Source of the DNA: Papaver somniferum
Taxonomy: Eukaryota > Streptophyta > Magnoliopsida > Ranunculales > Papaveraceae
DNA: 64,000 nucleotides
Reading direction: 5' to 3'
Assembly: GCF_003573695.1 (NCBI RefSeq)
Contig: NW_020650859.1
Coordinates: forward strand, 434,001 to 498,000
The notes beneath the pieces are model-generated. The model made no database searches and had not been told where the DNA came from. It worked only from the letters and a program-made list of their open reading frames with translations. The translations under genes and the position numbers were made by a program. Shown here piece by piece: positions 12,774-21,717 of this stretch; within the stretch, counting starts at the first letter, position 1; each line of letters opens with the position of its first letter.

Positions 12774-12898
12774 TATATGTTTGTTATGACGGTCCATATC
12801 ACTTAGGCCAATATCTTAGCCGTCCATCATGACTAGAATTTTAGATAGTAAGGGCATATAGCCCATTCTCTCTTGTTTTTATGTTTTGTTTTTTATTA
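12774..12898 (+). repeat. ~125-bp dispersed repeat, left copy
   Basis: Begins near 'tatgtttgttatgac' and ends in 'gttttgttttttatta'. It matches 16503-16627 in the same orientation with roughly ten mismatches by eye. The two copies bracket the segment that holds the kinase pseudogene. Confidence 0.8.
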
Positions 12899-13579
12899 CA
12901 AAACTAGTTACAAAACCCCTAGGTGAATAAACTAGTGATAAGAAAAAACCGGTCATATTATTTCTACAAAATAAAAACCGTTTCAAATAAAATTGGGACA
13001 AAAACCCCAAGTCAAATGATAATGAGCAAATTTAACTTTTTTTTATTTTAAAAAAACCCAAATGTACCCTTTTATCTTTTCTTCTTCTTCTTCTTCTCTG
13101 ATTTCTTCTTTCTTCCGTCTCCTTCTCCCACCACCTTCATCACCAGCAGCAACAATGGATCTCCACGAGAAGAACGGCGCTGATTCAAGAGATGAAGAAT
13201 TCGAGAGACGTTTTCTCTCAATCATTAGTTCATTCATTTCCCTAAAACTGAGAAAAGAAAGAGAAAGCAGCAGCCGCTGCTGTTAAATCCGAGAGACCAG
13301 ATCGAGACGCTGATTGAGAAATTGAGAAGGAAATAAGATTTGAGATGATGTTCATAGAGCGTAGAGAGGAAGAATCAGCAAAAAACTGTTGCTAGAATTT
13401 ATTGAGATCGAGAAACAATGAAGAAATTAGGGTTTATGTTCTGATGCTGAGCTGTGGCTGCATTTGATTCAAGAATACAGATAAAGACAGATGGAGAGTT
13501 GGGTTTGGTGCTGTTTAAGAAGACCTGTTGCTGTTAATCTCAGAGATGAAGAAGAAATTGATGAAATCAGGGTTTCGAT

Positions 13580-14603
13580 GTGAATCTCCAAACGAAGAAC
13601 AAGAAGGGAATTGGGTCTATCGATAAGAGCAGAATCAAACAAGAAATTGGTGATGTTAATCTCAGAAGACCTGTTGGGTTTGGTGAACAAGTTGTTGCTG
13701 GTTGGCCTTCTTGGCTTAGTGTTGTTGCTCGTGAAGCTATTCATGGTTGGATTCCTCTTCGTGATGAAAGTTTCGAGAAATTGGAAAAGGCAAGGGTTTC
13801 TTCTTCTTCTTTTGTTATTTTTCTACGATTTTTTACTGTTCTTGAATTGCTCATTTCTGATCTAATTTGTGTCGTTATACATCGGAATGTTGAAGTGGAT
13901 TAGTACGTCGATAAGGTATTTTTGTATTTGTTCATGTGATGCAATTATGTGAATACTGCAATTTTCTGACTGTATCTTTAGATTGGACAAGGTACATACA
14001 GCAGTGTTTTCTGAGCACGAGAGCTTGCAACTGGGAGGATGCTTGCCTTAAAGAAAGTTCGGTTCGATAACTTTGAGCCAGAAAGTGTGAGATTTATGTC
14101 GCGGGAAATAATGATTCTCTGCAAAATGGAGGGACTAATTACTTCTAGACTTTCAACTAGTGTATATCTTGTTTTCGAGTACACGGAACATGATTGTTGG
14201 TTTATCATCTTGTCCTGACATCAAGTTCAGTGAATCACAGGTTCGTATATATGGAACTCTAGATGTGTGTTTTAGTATTCGGGAATTACCAATGTTAAAG
14301 GGTTTGATTTGTTCATGTTGTATAGGTTAAATGCTATATGCATCAACTACTATCTGGCCTTGAACACTGTCATTCAAGAGGTATAATGCACAGAGATATC
14401 AAGGGATCCAACCTTCTTGTTAGTGCTGATGGAGCTCTGAAGATAGCTGATTTTGGCCTGGCAAATTTTGTTAGTGTCGGGCACATTCAACCATTAACTA
14501 GTCGAGTTGTTACTTTATGGTATCGGCCTCCTGAACTTTTGCTTGGATCCACCAGCTATGGGAAATATGTTGATCTATGGAGTTTTGGTTGTTTATTCTG
14601 TTG
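13580..14603 (+). pseudogene. CDK-like Ser/Thr kinase pseudogene (CDKC-related plant family)
   Basis: Similar to the plant At1g54610-type cyclin-dependent-kinase-like family. Exon 1 contains GEQVVAGWPSWLSVVAREAI and FEKLEK. Exon 2 (from 13981) has the glycine loop IGQGTYSSVF, the lysine block ALKKVRFDNFEPESVRF and YLVFEYTEHD. Exon 3 (from 14326) has CYMHQLLSGLEHCHSRGIMH, the catalytic RDIKGSN, DFG and the T-loop up to WYRPPELLLGS. Damage: a TGA directly after SSVF, loss of about eight codons before MEGLITS, a 2-bp deletion after EHD, and a stop after SFGCLFC that removes the rest of the C-lobe. Introns are still present, so it was copied as DNA rather than from mRNA. The first intron starts with GC instead of GT. 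Confidence 0.85.
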
Positions 14604-15818
14604 ATATGCTGTGTGTTTGACTCAAAGGGTTCAGGTTGTTGATGTGGTTGATTGGGTCTGTGGTGTTGAATACCAACTCGCAGATGGAAGGAAATGGAGT
14701 ATTATAGGAGTAGTTGTTGTTGCTTAAATGAAAGGGTTGCAGGAAGTGGTTTTAGGCTGATCTCGGAAGCCGAGGAAGGACATAATTTGCTGGAGAAGGC
14801 AGTAAAGAAGTGCAACAGAAGTTACAGGAAAGTATGAGAGGCAGTGCTGTTGTTGTTGCAACAGAAGTGCAATGCAGGGAAAGAGGTTCAGGTGATGGAA
14901 GTGATTGCAGGACAGCTGAATGAGTTGGCGTTGCTGCAATGTAGAGAAGGAATGAAGCTGGTGATATGCTGTTGTTGTAGAGAATATGCAAGAAGTCGAG
15001 CTGAATTTGCAGAGAAGCTTATGCTGTAAGCAGTGATAATTGCAGTTACAGCATTGGTCTGTGATTGGGGTTTTGTCGCATACTGTTCAGGCCATAGTAT
15101 AAGGAGAAACGAGGGTTTCCGCTACAGATTAGTGAAATTCAGTGATGGAGCTGGACATGGGAAGAGTTAAGAGCTCTCTGAGCTGAGATGCAAGAAGGAT
15201 GGTTTGATTTGGGTTCAGCTGATTAACGGAAGGATCAACAAGGGAGTAGATGCATGTGCAGTGACTGGTGCAGGTGGTGTTATGTCAAGTGCAGGATTGT
15301 GCAGTTGTAACATTGGTGTTGACTGAGCTAGCCGTGTTACAAGTGGTTGTGGTCATGATAACTAGATAAAGATGGTGATGTGTTGGGGTTGCTTGCAATT
15401 GAGATTTTGAGTACAAGACTGAGCCATGAAAGAAGAAAACAAGGTCGTGTGCTGGTGGAATTGTAAACAAAAGAGCAAGGCAGGGAAGCTAATGTGATGC
15501 TGGTGGAATTTTTGCTGGTGTCTGAGCATCAAGGAAGCAGTGTTGTTGTTACGGAGCTGCTGTAACACAACAAGACTCTGCAATGTAATGAAGGTGTTGC
15601 AAGTAAGAACTGATGGTGCTGATGATTTCGTGCTGAAGAGAATGGAAGATTGCGGTTGCAGATGTTGCACCTAGAAGACATAGAAGTTGGTTTGTTGGTG
15701 GCAATGGATTGAAGAGGATATGGAGCAATAGTGCACATTTGCACCTGAACTGAAGGGAGATGCCGCTATTGCCGAGAGAAAATGAAGTTGCAGGAACTGA
15801 AATGACAGCTGTTAGTGT
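14604..15818. other. Spacer inside the kinase-bearing segment
   Basis: No gene supported. The plus strand is rich in 'gttgctg/gcagaag' type trinucleotides, which creates long but meaningless open frames on both strands. No similarity to the missing C-terminal half of the kinase was found. Confidence 0.4.
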
Positions 15819-15985
15819 GATGAAACCAATTATGGTTTCATCTTATTTATGATGAAACCAAAATCGGTTTCATCGTATTTCAACGATGTATTTCTATCCA
15901 TGAACATATATAATACCTCTTATAATTCTTCTTGCAGGTGAATTCTCACGAAACCAAGATGAAACCAAAATCGGTTTCATCATAT
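15819..15985. repeat. Three copies of a hairpin-forming 24-mer
   Basis: The motif gatgaaacc-(4-6 nt)-ggtttcatc occurs near 15819, 15850 and 15959. Each copy can fold into a 9-10-bp stem. The first copy has a perfect 10-bp stem (gatgaaacca/tggtttcatc). Confidence 0.8.
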
Positions 15986-15989
15986 TTTT

Positions 15990-16300
15990 TGGGTCGTGGT
16001 GCTGGTGGCGGTGCGGCGGGTGTTGGCGGTGGTGCTGACTGGTAGCGGTGGTGATGCAATTGCTCAGTATCGGTGGCGACGGTAGTCGGAGACGGCGGTG
16101 ACGGTGGTGGTCAGAGGTGGCGACGGTGGCGGTTGTCGGCGGCGGTGGTGGTGGTCGACGTCGGAGGTGGTCGTCGGCGGTGGTGGTCGGCGGTGCTGGT
16201 TGGCGGCGGTGGTCGGTGGCGGCGGCGGTGGTGGGTGACGACGGTGGTGGTTGACGGCGGTGGTGGTCGGCGGTGGCGCTGTTGCCGGTGGTTTGTTGTT
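15990..16300 (+). repeat. GGY-rich low-complexity tract
   Basis: About 300 bases made largely of ggt/ggc/gac triplets in degenerate tandem order. The open frame through it encodes Trp/Arg/Val/Gly-rich sequence typical of repeats rather than a protein. Multiple GG runs could form G-quadruplex structures. Confidence 0.75.
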
Positions 16301-16502
16301 GTTGGTGGTGATAGTATATTTAAAAGTGGGGTTGATTTTTGTTTTTGTTGGGGTGATTAAAATACTAGAAGGGTAGTTTAGACAGTTTATGATATTTGGG
16401 GTTTTTTTATCACTTTTATTTGGATGGGTTTTTTATGATGGGTTATAACCCCTTTGGGGTTATAACCGGCCGACCGTTTTTATTATGATAAAGGTCTGTT
16501 TC

Positions 16503-16627
16503 ATATGTTTATTTTGACCGTCCATATCACACAGGCCAATATTTTAGCAGTCCATCGTGACCAGAATTTTAGATAGTAAGGGCATATAGCCCATTCTCTC
16601 TTGTTTTTGTGTTTTGTTTTTTATTAT
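16503..16627 (+). repeat. ~125-bp dispersed repeat, right copy
   Basis: Second copy of the repeat at 12774-12898, same orientation. Shared stretches include 'agaattttagatagtaaggg' and 'catatagcccattctctctt'. Confidence 0.8.
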
Positions 16628-17300
16628 GATAAGTAGGATATAATATGAGCATTGTAGAATTGTAGTACAACCGTGCTGCATATTAAGTTCCATACTTTTA
16701 GTGCATGTTTCACAGTTTTATGTGGCATTTGGAGAAAGAGAAGCTGGTATTGGCATCGATTGATACTTCTGTTTTGCTTGAGCTGCTCTCTCTCACACAA
16801 AATTTTATTCGGAATTCTCTATGTCAATTTAGCATGTTGGATTTTTCTTATTTTTTTGCACCAGCTAGTTTGGCAACGACCATGGAGTGTTTGACATATA
16901 TGCAGTACTGTCAGTATATTCCTGCAAATGATTTAACCACAGCGACAGATCACAAGAATATACACATTCAGCTCATCTCATCCTTCTTATCGATACACCA
17001 TTTTTAAATTGTGTTTAATAATCCAATGGGCTGAAGGAAACTTCTCTGTCTGTCCTCAAAGTCTTTCGTCAACTATATGCTTTGGCGTGTAAATTTGACA
17101 AACAAGCTAGCTACATGCATCCACATTAATCCACTGTTTGGAAAAGTCTTCGTTCTGTTTAATAATCTCCAAGACGTGCATAGTGGGTACGGTTGGCCCG
17201 CGAGATGGTTGACTGAATATTAAATCAAAATGAAGCCATATATAATTAGCACAACAAGCCGGGATTATATACAAATTAAGATTGAGAGAGACGCACAATA
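16628..17300 (+). promoter_or_regulatory. Upstream region of the first DC1 gene
   Basis: No gene was seen. The stretch holds a W-box-like TTGACT near 17202-17207, a possible TATA element 'catatataatt' near 17238, and a short block 'agcacaacaagcc' near 17249 that recurs upstream of the second DC1 gene. A segment around 17050-17100 resembles 26830-26900. The assignment as promoter is inferred from position and from conservation between paralogues. Confidence 0.5.
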
Positions 17301-18029
17301 ATGGCTCCAAGGAATAACGCTGCAAAGACATCTTCACCAGGTGGAAATGAAACTCTCCGGCACTTTACTCATCCTCATGTTTTAATCAAGGAAGCTCTAG
17401 ATCAAACAGTTTATACCAGTAACAGGTTTGGATGTGATGGCTGCGGCATGGATGGTGCTGGTGTTAGATATCATTGCAAGCCATGCGGCTTCGATCTCCA
17501 TGTGGACTGTGGTACATGTCCTGAGCAGCTCACCAATTTCATTCATCCTGACCATCCATTGGAACGGATATGGGAGGGACCGGAGAGTTATGGATGGCGT
17601 CCTTGCAATGTCTGTGGTGATGAAGTCAAAAGTCTGTTTTACAAATGCTCATCCGGTGATGCTGAAAAAAGTTACCATGATGAGGGGCATTACTTCTTCC
17701 TCCACCCTTCATGTGCAAAACTTCCACCGCAATTAATTCTCAATCTTCAATCGGTTCCGGTTATTCCTGTTGACACTTGCTGTGCAATCTGTGGAGACGT
17801 TGTTTCTTCCTCTTCGTGGAGTTACAGATCTGATGCATATGGTCTCGTTATCCATCCTCAGTGTGTTACTCTTCCAAAGGAGAACGTTCATCAGTCTTCT
17901 GGAACTCGTTCTTCGGCTCTATCACAAGTGGAACAGGCTGAAGCGGATGCAGATGCTTTGGCAGCTGCTATGTACGCTGCTAAAATGTCTGCAAAAACAA
18001 ATAAATTTATTCTAAAAAATCTCATTTAA
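17301..18029 (+). CDS. DC1 domain protein 1 (Cys/His-rich), 242 aa
   Basis: Single-exon member of the plant DC1 family, whose C1-like Cys/His modules bind zinc. Members have been linked to stress and defence responses, but the role of this gene is unknown. Module 1 spans about residues 21-73 (HFTHPH ... CDGCGMDG ... YHCKPCGFDLHVDC), module 2 about 85-138 (HPLERIWEG ... CNVCGDEV ... FLHPSC). Module 3 (about 149-191) is degenerate: the segment before it has lost the HPLK start, and the RCDPCG seen in the paralogues is RSDAYG here, losing two zinc ligands. A C-terminal region carries one SSGTR motif and an Ala-rich helix. It is closest to the DC1 gene at 25630, which has ten SSGTR copies. The ATG at 17301 matches the MAPR start of that paralogue. 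Confidence 0.88.
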   Translation: MAPRNNAAKTSSPGGNETLRHFTHPHVLIKEALDQTVYTSNRFGCDGCGMDGAGVRYHCKPCGFDLHVDCGTCPEQLTNFIHPDHPLERIWEGPESYGWRPCNVCGDEVKSLFYKCSSGDAEKSYHDEGHYFFLHPSCAKLPPQLILNLQSVPVIPVDTCCAICGDVVSSSSWSYRSDAYGLVIHPQCVTLPKENVHQSSGTRSSALSQVEQAEADADALAAAMYAAKMSAKTNKFILKNLI

Positions 18030-19739
18030 GTGACGCACCAGAGAAGATGGAACTTCTTTCTGTGTTGGATTGTCCGTCTGTTTTGGAGCTGGATCTTCCA
18101 TTATGGGGTTGGATCTTAATTTCAGGTCTGCCTCACTTTAAATTCATGTAGTTTTGATTGTAATATTTCATCTAATGTTTTAGTTCTTATGCATGTATTT
18201 CTTTGATTTACTTAAGAATAAAAGTTTATGACTCATTTTACTCCTGAGAAATTATTAAAAATCAGAATTTTGTAACATCTTCATCGATTCAAGTCAGAAC
18301 TCTTTAGGATACTCACATTCTATAAAAACATATCATATTAATACAACTAGAAGAAAAATCTGATTTAGTTTAGTTAAAATTTGGAGAAGTATCACAATTG
18401 GAATTTTTGTTATATCTATGACTATGAATTCAAGTAAGAAATTATGTCCTTCCACATTCCACTTTCCCATTTAAGAAACTAAACACTGGTCTCGCTAAAG
18501 TACTTTTGAGATATCCTACCAATTATGCTCTTGAACTTCCCTGAAAAAAATATAAACCAAGTATAATATGAAGAACCATATCAAAAGACATTTCAGAAAA
18601 CATTCAGACGATAAAAAGCACCACCATAATGCCAATCCAAACCGGTCACGGTCAGGAAAACGTGTTGTTAGTAGTCCCTATATATTCTTTAGGAGTCTTT
18701 TCGTGGTGGGTGGGTTTGTAGGATTTAGCTACGTAGTCAAGTTATGGAATATATTTTGTAATCACTATTTAAGATATGGAAATCAATGAGAACGATATCG
18801 GAGGTTAGGGCTCCTCTGTAAGCCTTGGCCGTTAGGGTTCATCTGTAAACCCTTCTATCTTTCATATCTTCAAAACCATTACCATATCTTTCGGAGGTTA
18901 GGGCTCCTCTATTAGCATTTATTTACATTTTCATTGTTTTGTGTCCTTGTGCCACTATATAGGTGGTTCAATTGTATGCAAGTTCCTCTTGTGTCACAAT
19001 GATGTCTCATGAAGTGACAAAGACTACAAATTTAGCTTTAGATTGTTGCATTGTCAGTGTCACTGCCATTATGTATTATAAATCTGTTGGTGCAGTGCTT
19101 AAGATTATTTATATTTTCTTCAATTTGAACTCTAACATAGAAACTGGTTGCAGACGAAAGTATGTTTCTTCTGTGGTTCAAACTTCCCGGGAGATGTTTC
19201 AAGATAGCATGAAAGGACTTCCATCTACAGATCACAATTTAGCAAGGAGGAAGCCCTTGCTGCTGGAAGAGAAGATGGTTTCAACCATGCAAATGCATAT
19301 TTGATTGAATTGGAAATTGTAATTAATTATACAAAAGTTGCTTATATTGTTGTTTCATTCTGTAAAAATGCTTTGATTTATACGAAATTTCTTTGAGTTG
19401 GACTAGCTAATACACTGAAGATCTAGGTAATTCATCTGCTCGCTTAGTTTTTCAGGATTTGAAACTGGTAGATAATTGAACGCTATCCTTCTTATTGGTT
19501 TTAGCATTACCAATTTTGAGTAGTTGAGTACTAATAGGTTGACTTCAACTAAGACGTTGCTATTACTTAGCCGAAACGAGGCATTTCAAAATTCTGAACA
19601 ATGGAATACAGGTGGTGTTTTTATTGTTTTGCATCTAAAGTAATACTTGAGCTGTGAGAAATGTATATGGGTCAATAAGCTAACCTTGAGGCCGCAGAAT
19701 GTACCTAACTCAAAGGCTTCATGGTTCTCAGCGAAATAT
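18030..19739. other. Spacer, no gene supported
   Basis: AT-rich. 'ggaggttagggctcctct' occurs twice, near 18800 and 18895. A short frame near 19155-19304 that follows a possible acceptor site (RRKYVSSVVQTSREMF) was considered and not called, because no family was recognised. Confidence 0.4.
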
Positions 19740-20460
19740 CTAGAAATATGCAAGTTTAAATTTCTCAGTGGACTTCCCATTGATTAAAACCGAGAAATGT
19801 GTGGTCTTTAAGCAACCTTGAATCCACCTTCTCCGTTTAGGACCAAAACCAAATCTATGTTGAATATGGTCTAGACACCCCCAGTTCAGTCTATCATACG
19901 ATTTCTGAATATCAATTTTACACACAAACCCCGGTTTTCCTGATCTCAACCTCGAGTCTATGGCCACGAGAACACTATCAAGGATCTGTTTGTCCTCAAC
20001 AAACGCACTTTGACAGTGAGATATAATATCTGGAATCAACACCTTCAATCTGTTTGCTACAGATTTGAATAATACTCCCTCGCTTCATCTTCAATTTCAG
20101 CTTCTGAAAAAAAATGAACATCTCCTACTTGGATTTTATGATTCCAATTTGCCTTCTTTCTACCGTTGGCTTTAAGCTCTGAAGTTTCTTAGCAAATACA
20201 AAACTTTAAACTGAAAACGATTCCACCAGACTTTAACACTTGATAAAATGAATCTTCCAACAACCAATACTTTTCCATCCTATATGGGGACCTTGCAATT
20301 TTTTGAGGACCACATTGTAATGTAATCGGTGCGCGGTCTGACGCCGGGGAGCGCCTAATACAACATAGCCGGCTCACACGAGCAGCTCCCATCCTCTTAG
20401 AAGTAAACATCCTTCTGATATCCAGGAAAATGGGCCTTCTTTGTTTGAGTTGCACTGTTA
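19740..20460 (-). pseudogene. LINE (non-LTR) reverse transcriptase fragment
   Basis: Read on the minus strand from 20460 down, this starts in the linker after the endonuclease (SPYRMEKYWLLEDSFYQVLK). It passes through a region resembling GDVHFFSEAEIEDEA and enters the reverse transcriptase with GVLFKSVANRLKVLIPD, SQSAFVEDKQILDSVLVA and SRLRSGKPGFVCKIDIQKSYD. It then stops near KSTEKF, before the catalytic YADD block. The frame is broken in several places. A 15-bp match to the end of the GC-rich MITE at 56279 lies inside it (20354-20368). The order is typical of plant L1-type ORF2. The element is truncated at both ends. Confidence 0.85.
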
Positions 20461-20547
20461 TGCTCGATGTGAACTTAATCCCATGTCGAACTTTTGATGT
20501 CCTCCGAGCATTCTGATTTAGGGAAGGGAACTATTTATTATCATCAG

Positions 20548-20843
20548 TGTTGGATTAACTTCAACATAGAAGTCACTAACAAGCTGGTTAGGACAAGATT
20601 AGAAAATTGATGTAATCCTAAGGGAATTAGAAGTCATCTAGTTCTAAGAAAAGGAAAGACATGTAATAAGGTAATAGGACTAGGAAAAGGAATTCATAGT
20701 TCTATATATATATGATCACCAAAGTTGTGGTTGATCATATGAGCAAGATTAGAGCTTGTGTTTAGTTTTGAGAGATTTTCTAAACATCAATAAACAGAGT
20801 TGTCTTTATATAAGCTAAGTTTCATCTTGCAGTTGCCATTAAT
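20548..20843 (+). repeat. 5' LTR of the Copia element
   Basis: 296 bp, starts tgttggattaac and ends with gttgccattaat next to the primer-binding site. It carries a TATA-like tatatatata near 20704. Confidence 0.92.
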
Positions 20844-20855
20844 TGGTTTCAGAGC
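20844..20855 (+). other. Primer-binding site (initiator tRNA-Met type)
   Basis: tggtttcagagc differs by one base from the common plant Copia site tggtatcagagc. It starts directly after the 5' LTR. Confidence 0.85.
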
Positions 20856-20868
20856 TTGTTTCTGAGCC

Positions 20869-21704
20869 ATGGAAAACGAAACCACCATTGTGGGTGCAAA
20901 ACAGTTCACGCCACCATCAATACAAGTTCCAATCCTCAACGCCACAAACTACACAGTATGGGCCATGAGAATGAAGGTACTGATGAAAATCTACAAAGTT
21001 TGGGAAACAATTGATCCTGGTACATTGGACCCAGAAAAAAACAATGTTGCCATTGGATTATCTTTCAAGCAATACCAGAATGTCTTGTTTTACAAGTTGG
21101 TGAACATGAAACTTCAAAGAAAATTTTGGATGCAATAAAGGCACGTAATCTCGGAGCTGATCGAATTAAAGAAGCCCGTCTGCAAACCTTAATGTCTGAA
21201 TTTGAAAGAGTGAAGATGAAAGACACTGATACTATTGATAACTTTGCAGGAAAGCTATCAGAGATAGCCTCAAAAGCTGCGTCACTTGGACAATCCATTG
21301 ATGAAGATAAACTGGTAAAGAAGTTTCTCAATAGTTTACCAGGATCCAAGTATATTCATATCATAACTTCTCTCGAACAAGTCTTAGATTTAAAGAAGAC
21401 TATCTATGAAGATATAATTGGAAGATTGAAAGCATATGAAGAGAGAATCCTTGATGAAGAAAACAATGGAGAAACTCAAGGAAAACTCTTGTACACAAAT
21501 TCTTACCAACAAAACTCTGCGACAAGAGGAAGAGGTCGTGGAAGAGGTGGTAGAGTAAACAGAGGCCGAGGAAGGGGAGGAAGGTTTAACTCACAAGATA
21601 GAACAACAAGTCAGAATGATCAAAACCAAGAAAAGAAAAGAAGGATAGATCAAACATTATTTGTTACAGATGTGACCAGGACACTTCTCCTCTATATGCC
21701 CTGA
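20869..21704 (+). pseudogene. Copia Gag, frameshifted
   Basis: Starts at ATG 20869 (MENETTIVGAKQFTPPSIQV). The DUF4219/UBN2-type Gag core follows: NATNYTVWAMRMKVLM, then, after a one-base loss near 21066-21068 that shifts frame, KARNLGADRIKEARLQTLMS and SLPGSKYIHI. An Arg/Gly-rich basic region (near 21520-21595) precedes the zinc knuckle. The knuckle reads CYRCD followed by PGHFSSICPE only if a few lost bases are allowed for near 21675, so a second frameshift hits it. Function: RNA-binding capsid protein of the element. Confidence 0.88.
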
Positions 21705-21717
21705 AAGAATACAAAAG

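Larger units (their letters stand above)
12930..16490. mobile_element. Possible TIR element carrying a captured kinase gene
   Basis: The left end (about 12970-13030) and the reverse complement of the right end (about 16485-16390) share a patchy inverted pattern: 'aataaaaac', then 'caaataaaa.tg', then 'aaaaaccccaa'. Between them lie a kinase pseudogene, a long spacer without genes (14604-15820), three hairpin motifs and a G-rich tract. No transposase was seen. The layout is that of a non-autonomous element that picked up a host gene (Pack-MULE style), but target-site duplications could not be confirmed and the inverted repeats are imperfect. Confidence 0.35.

Noticed and set aside
16073..16360. 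95-codon Trp/Arg/Val/Gly frame
   Set aside because: Produced by the ggt/ggc triplet repeat, with no protein-like features.
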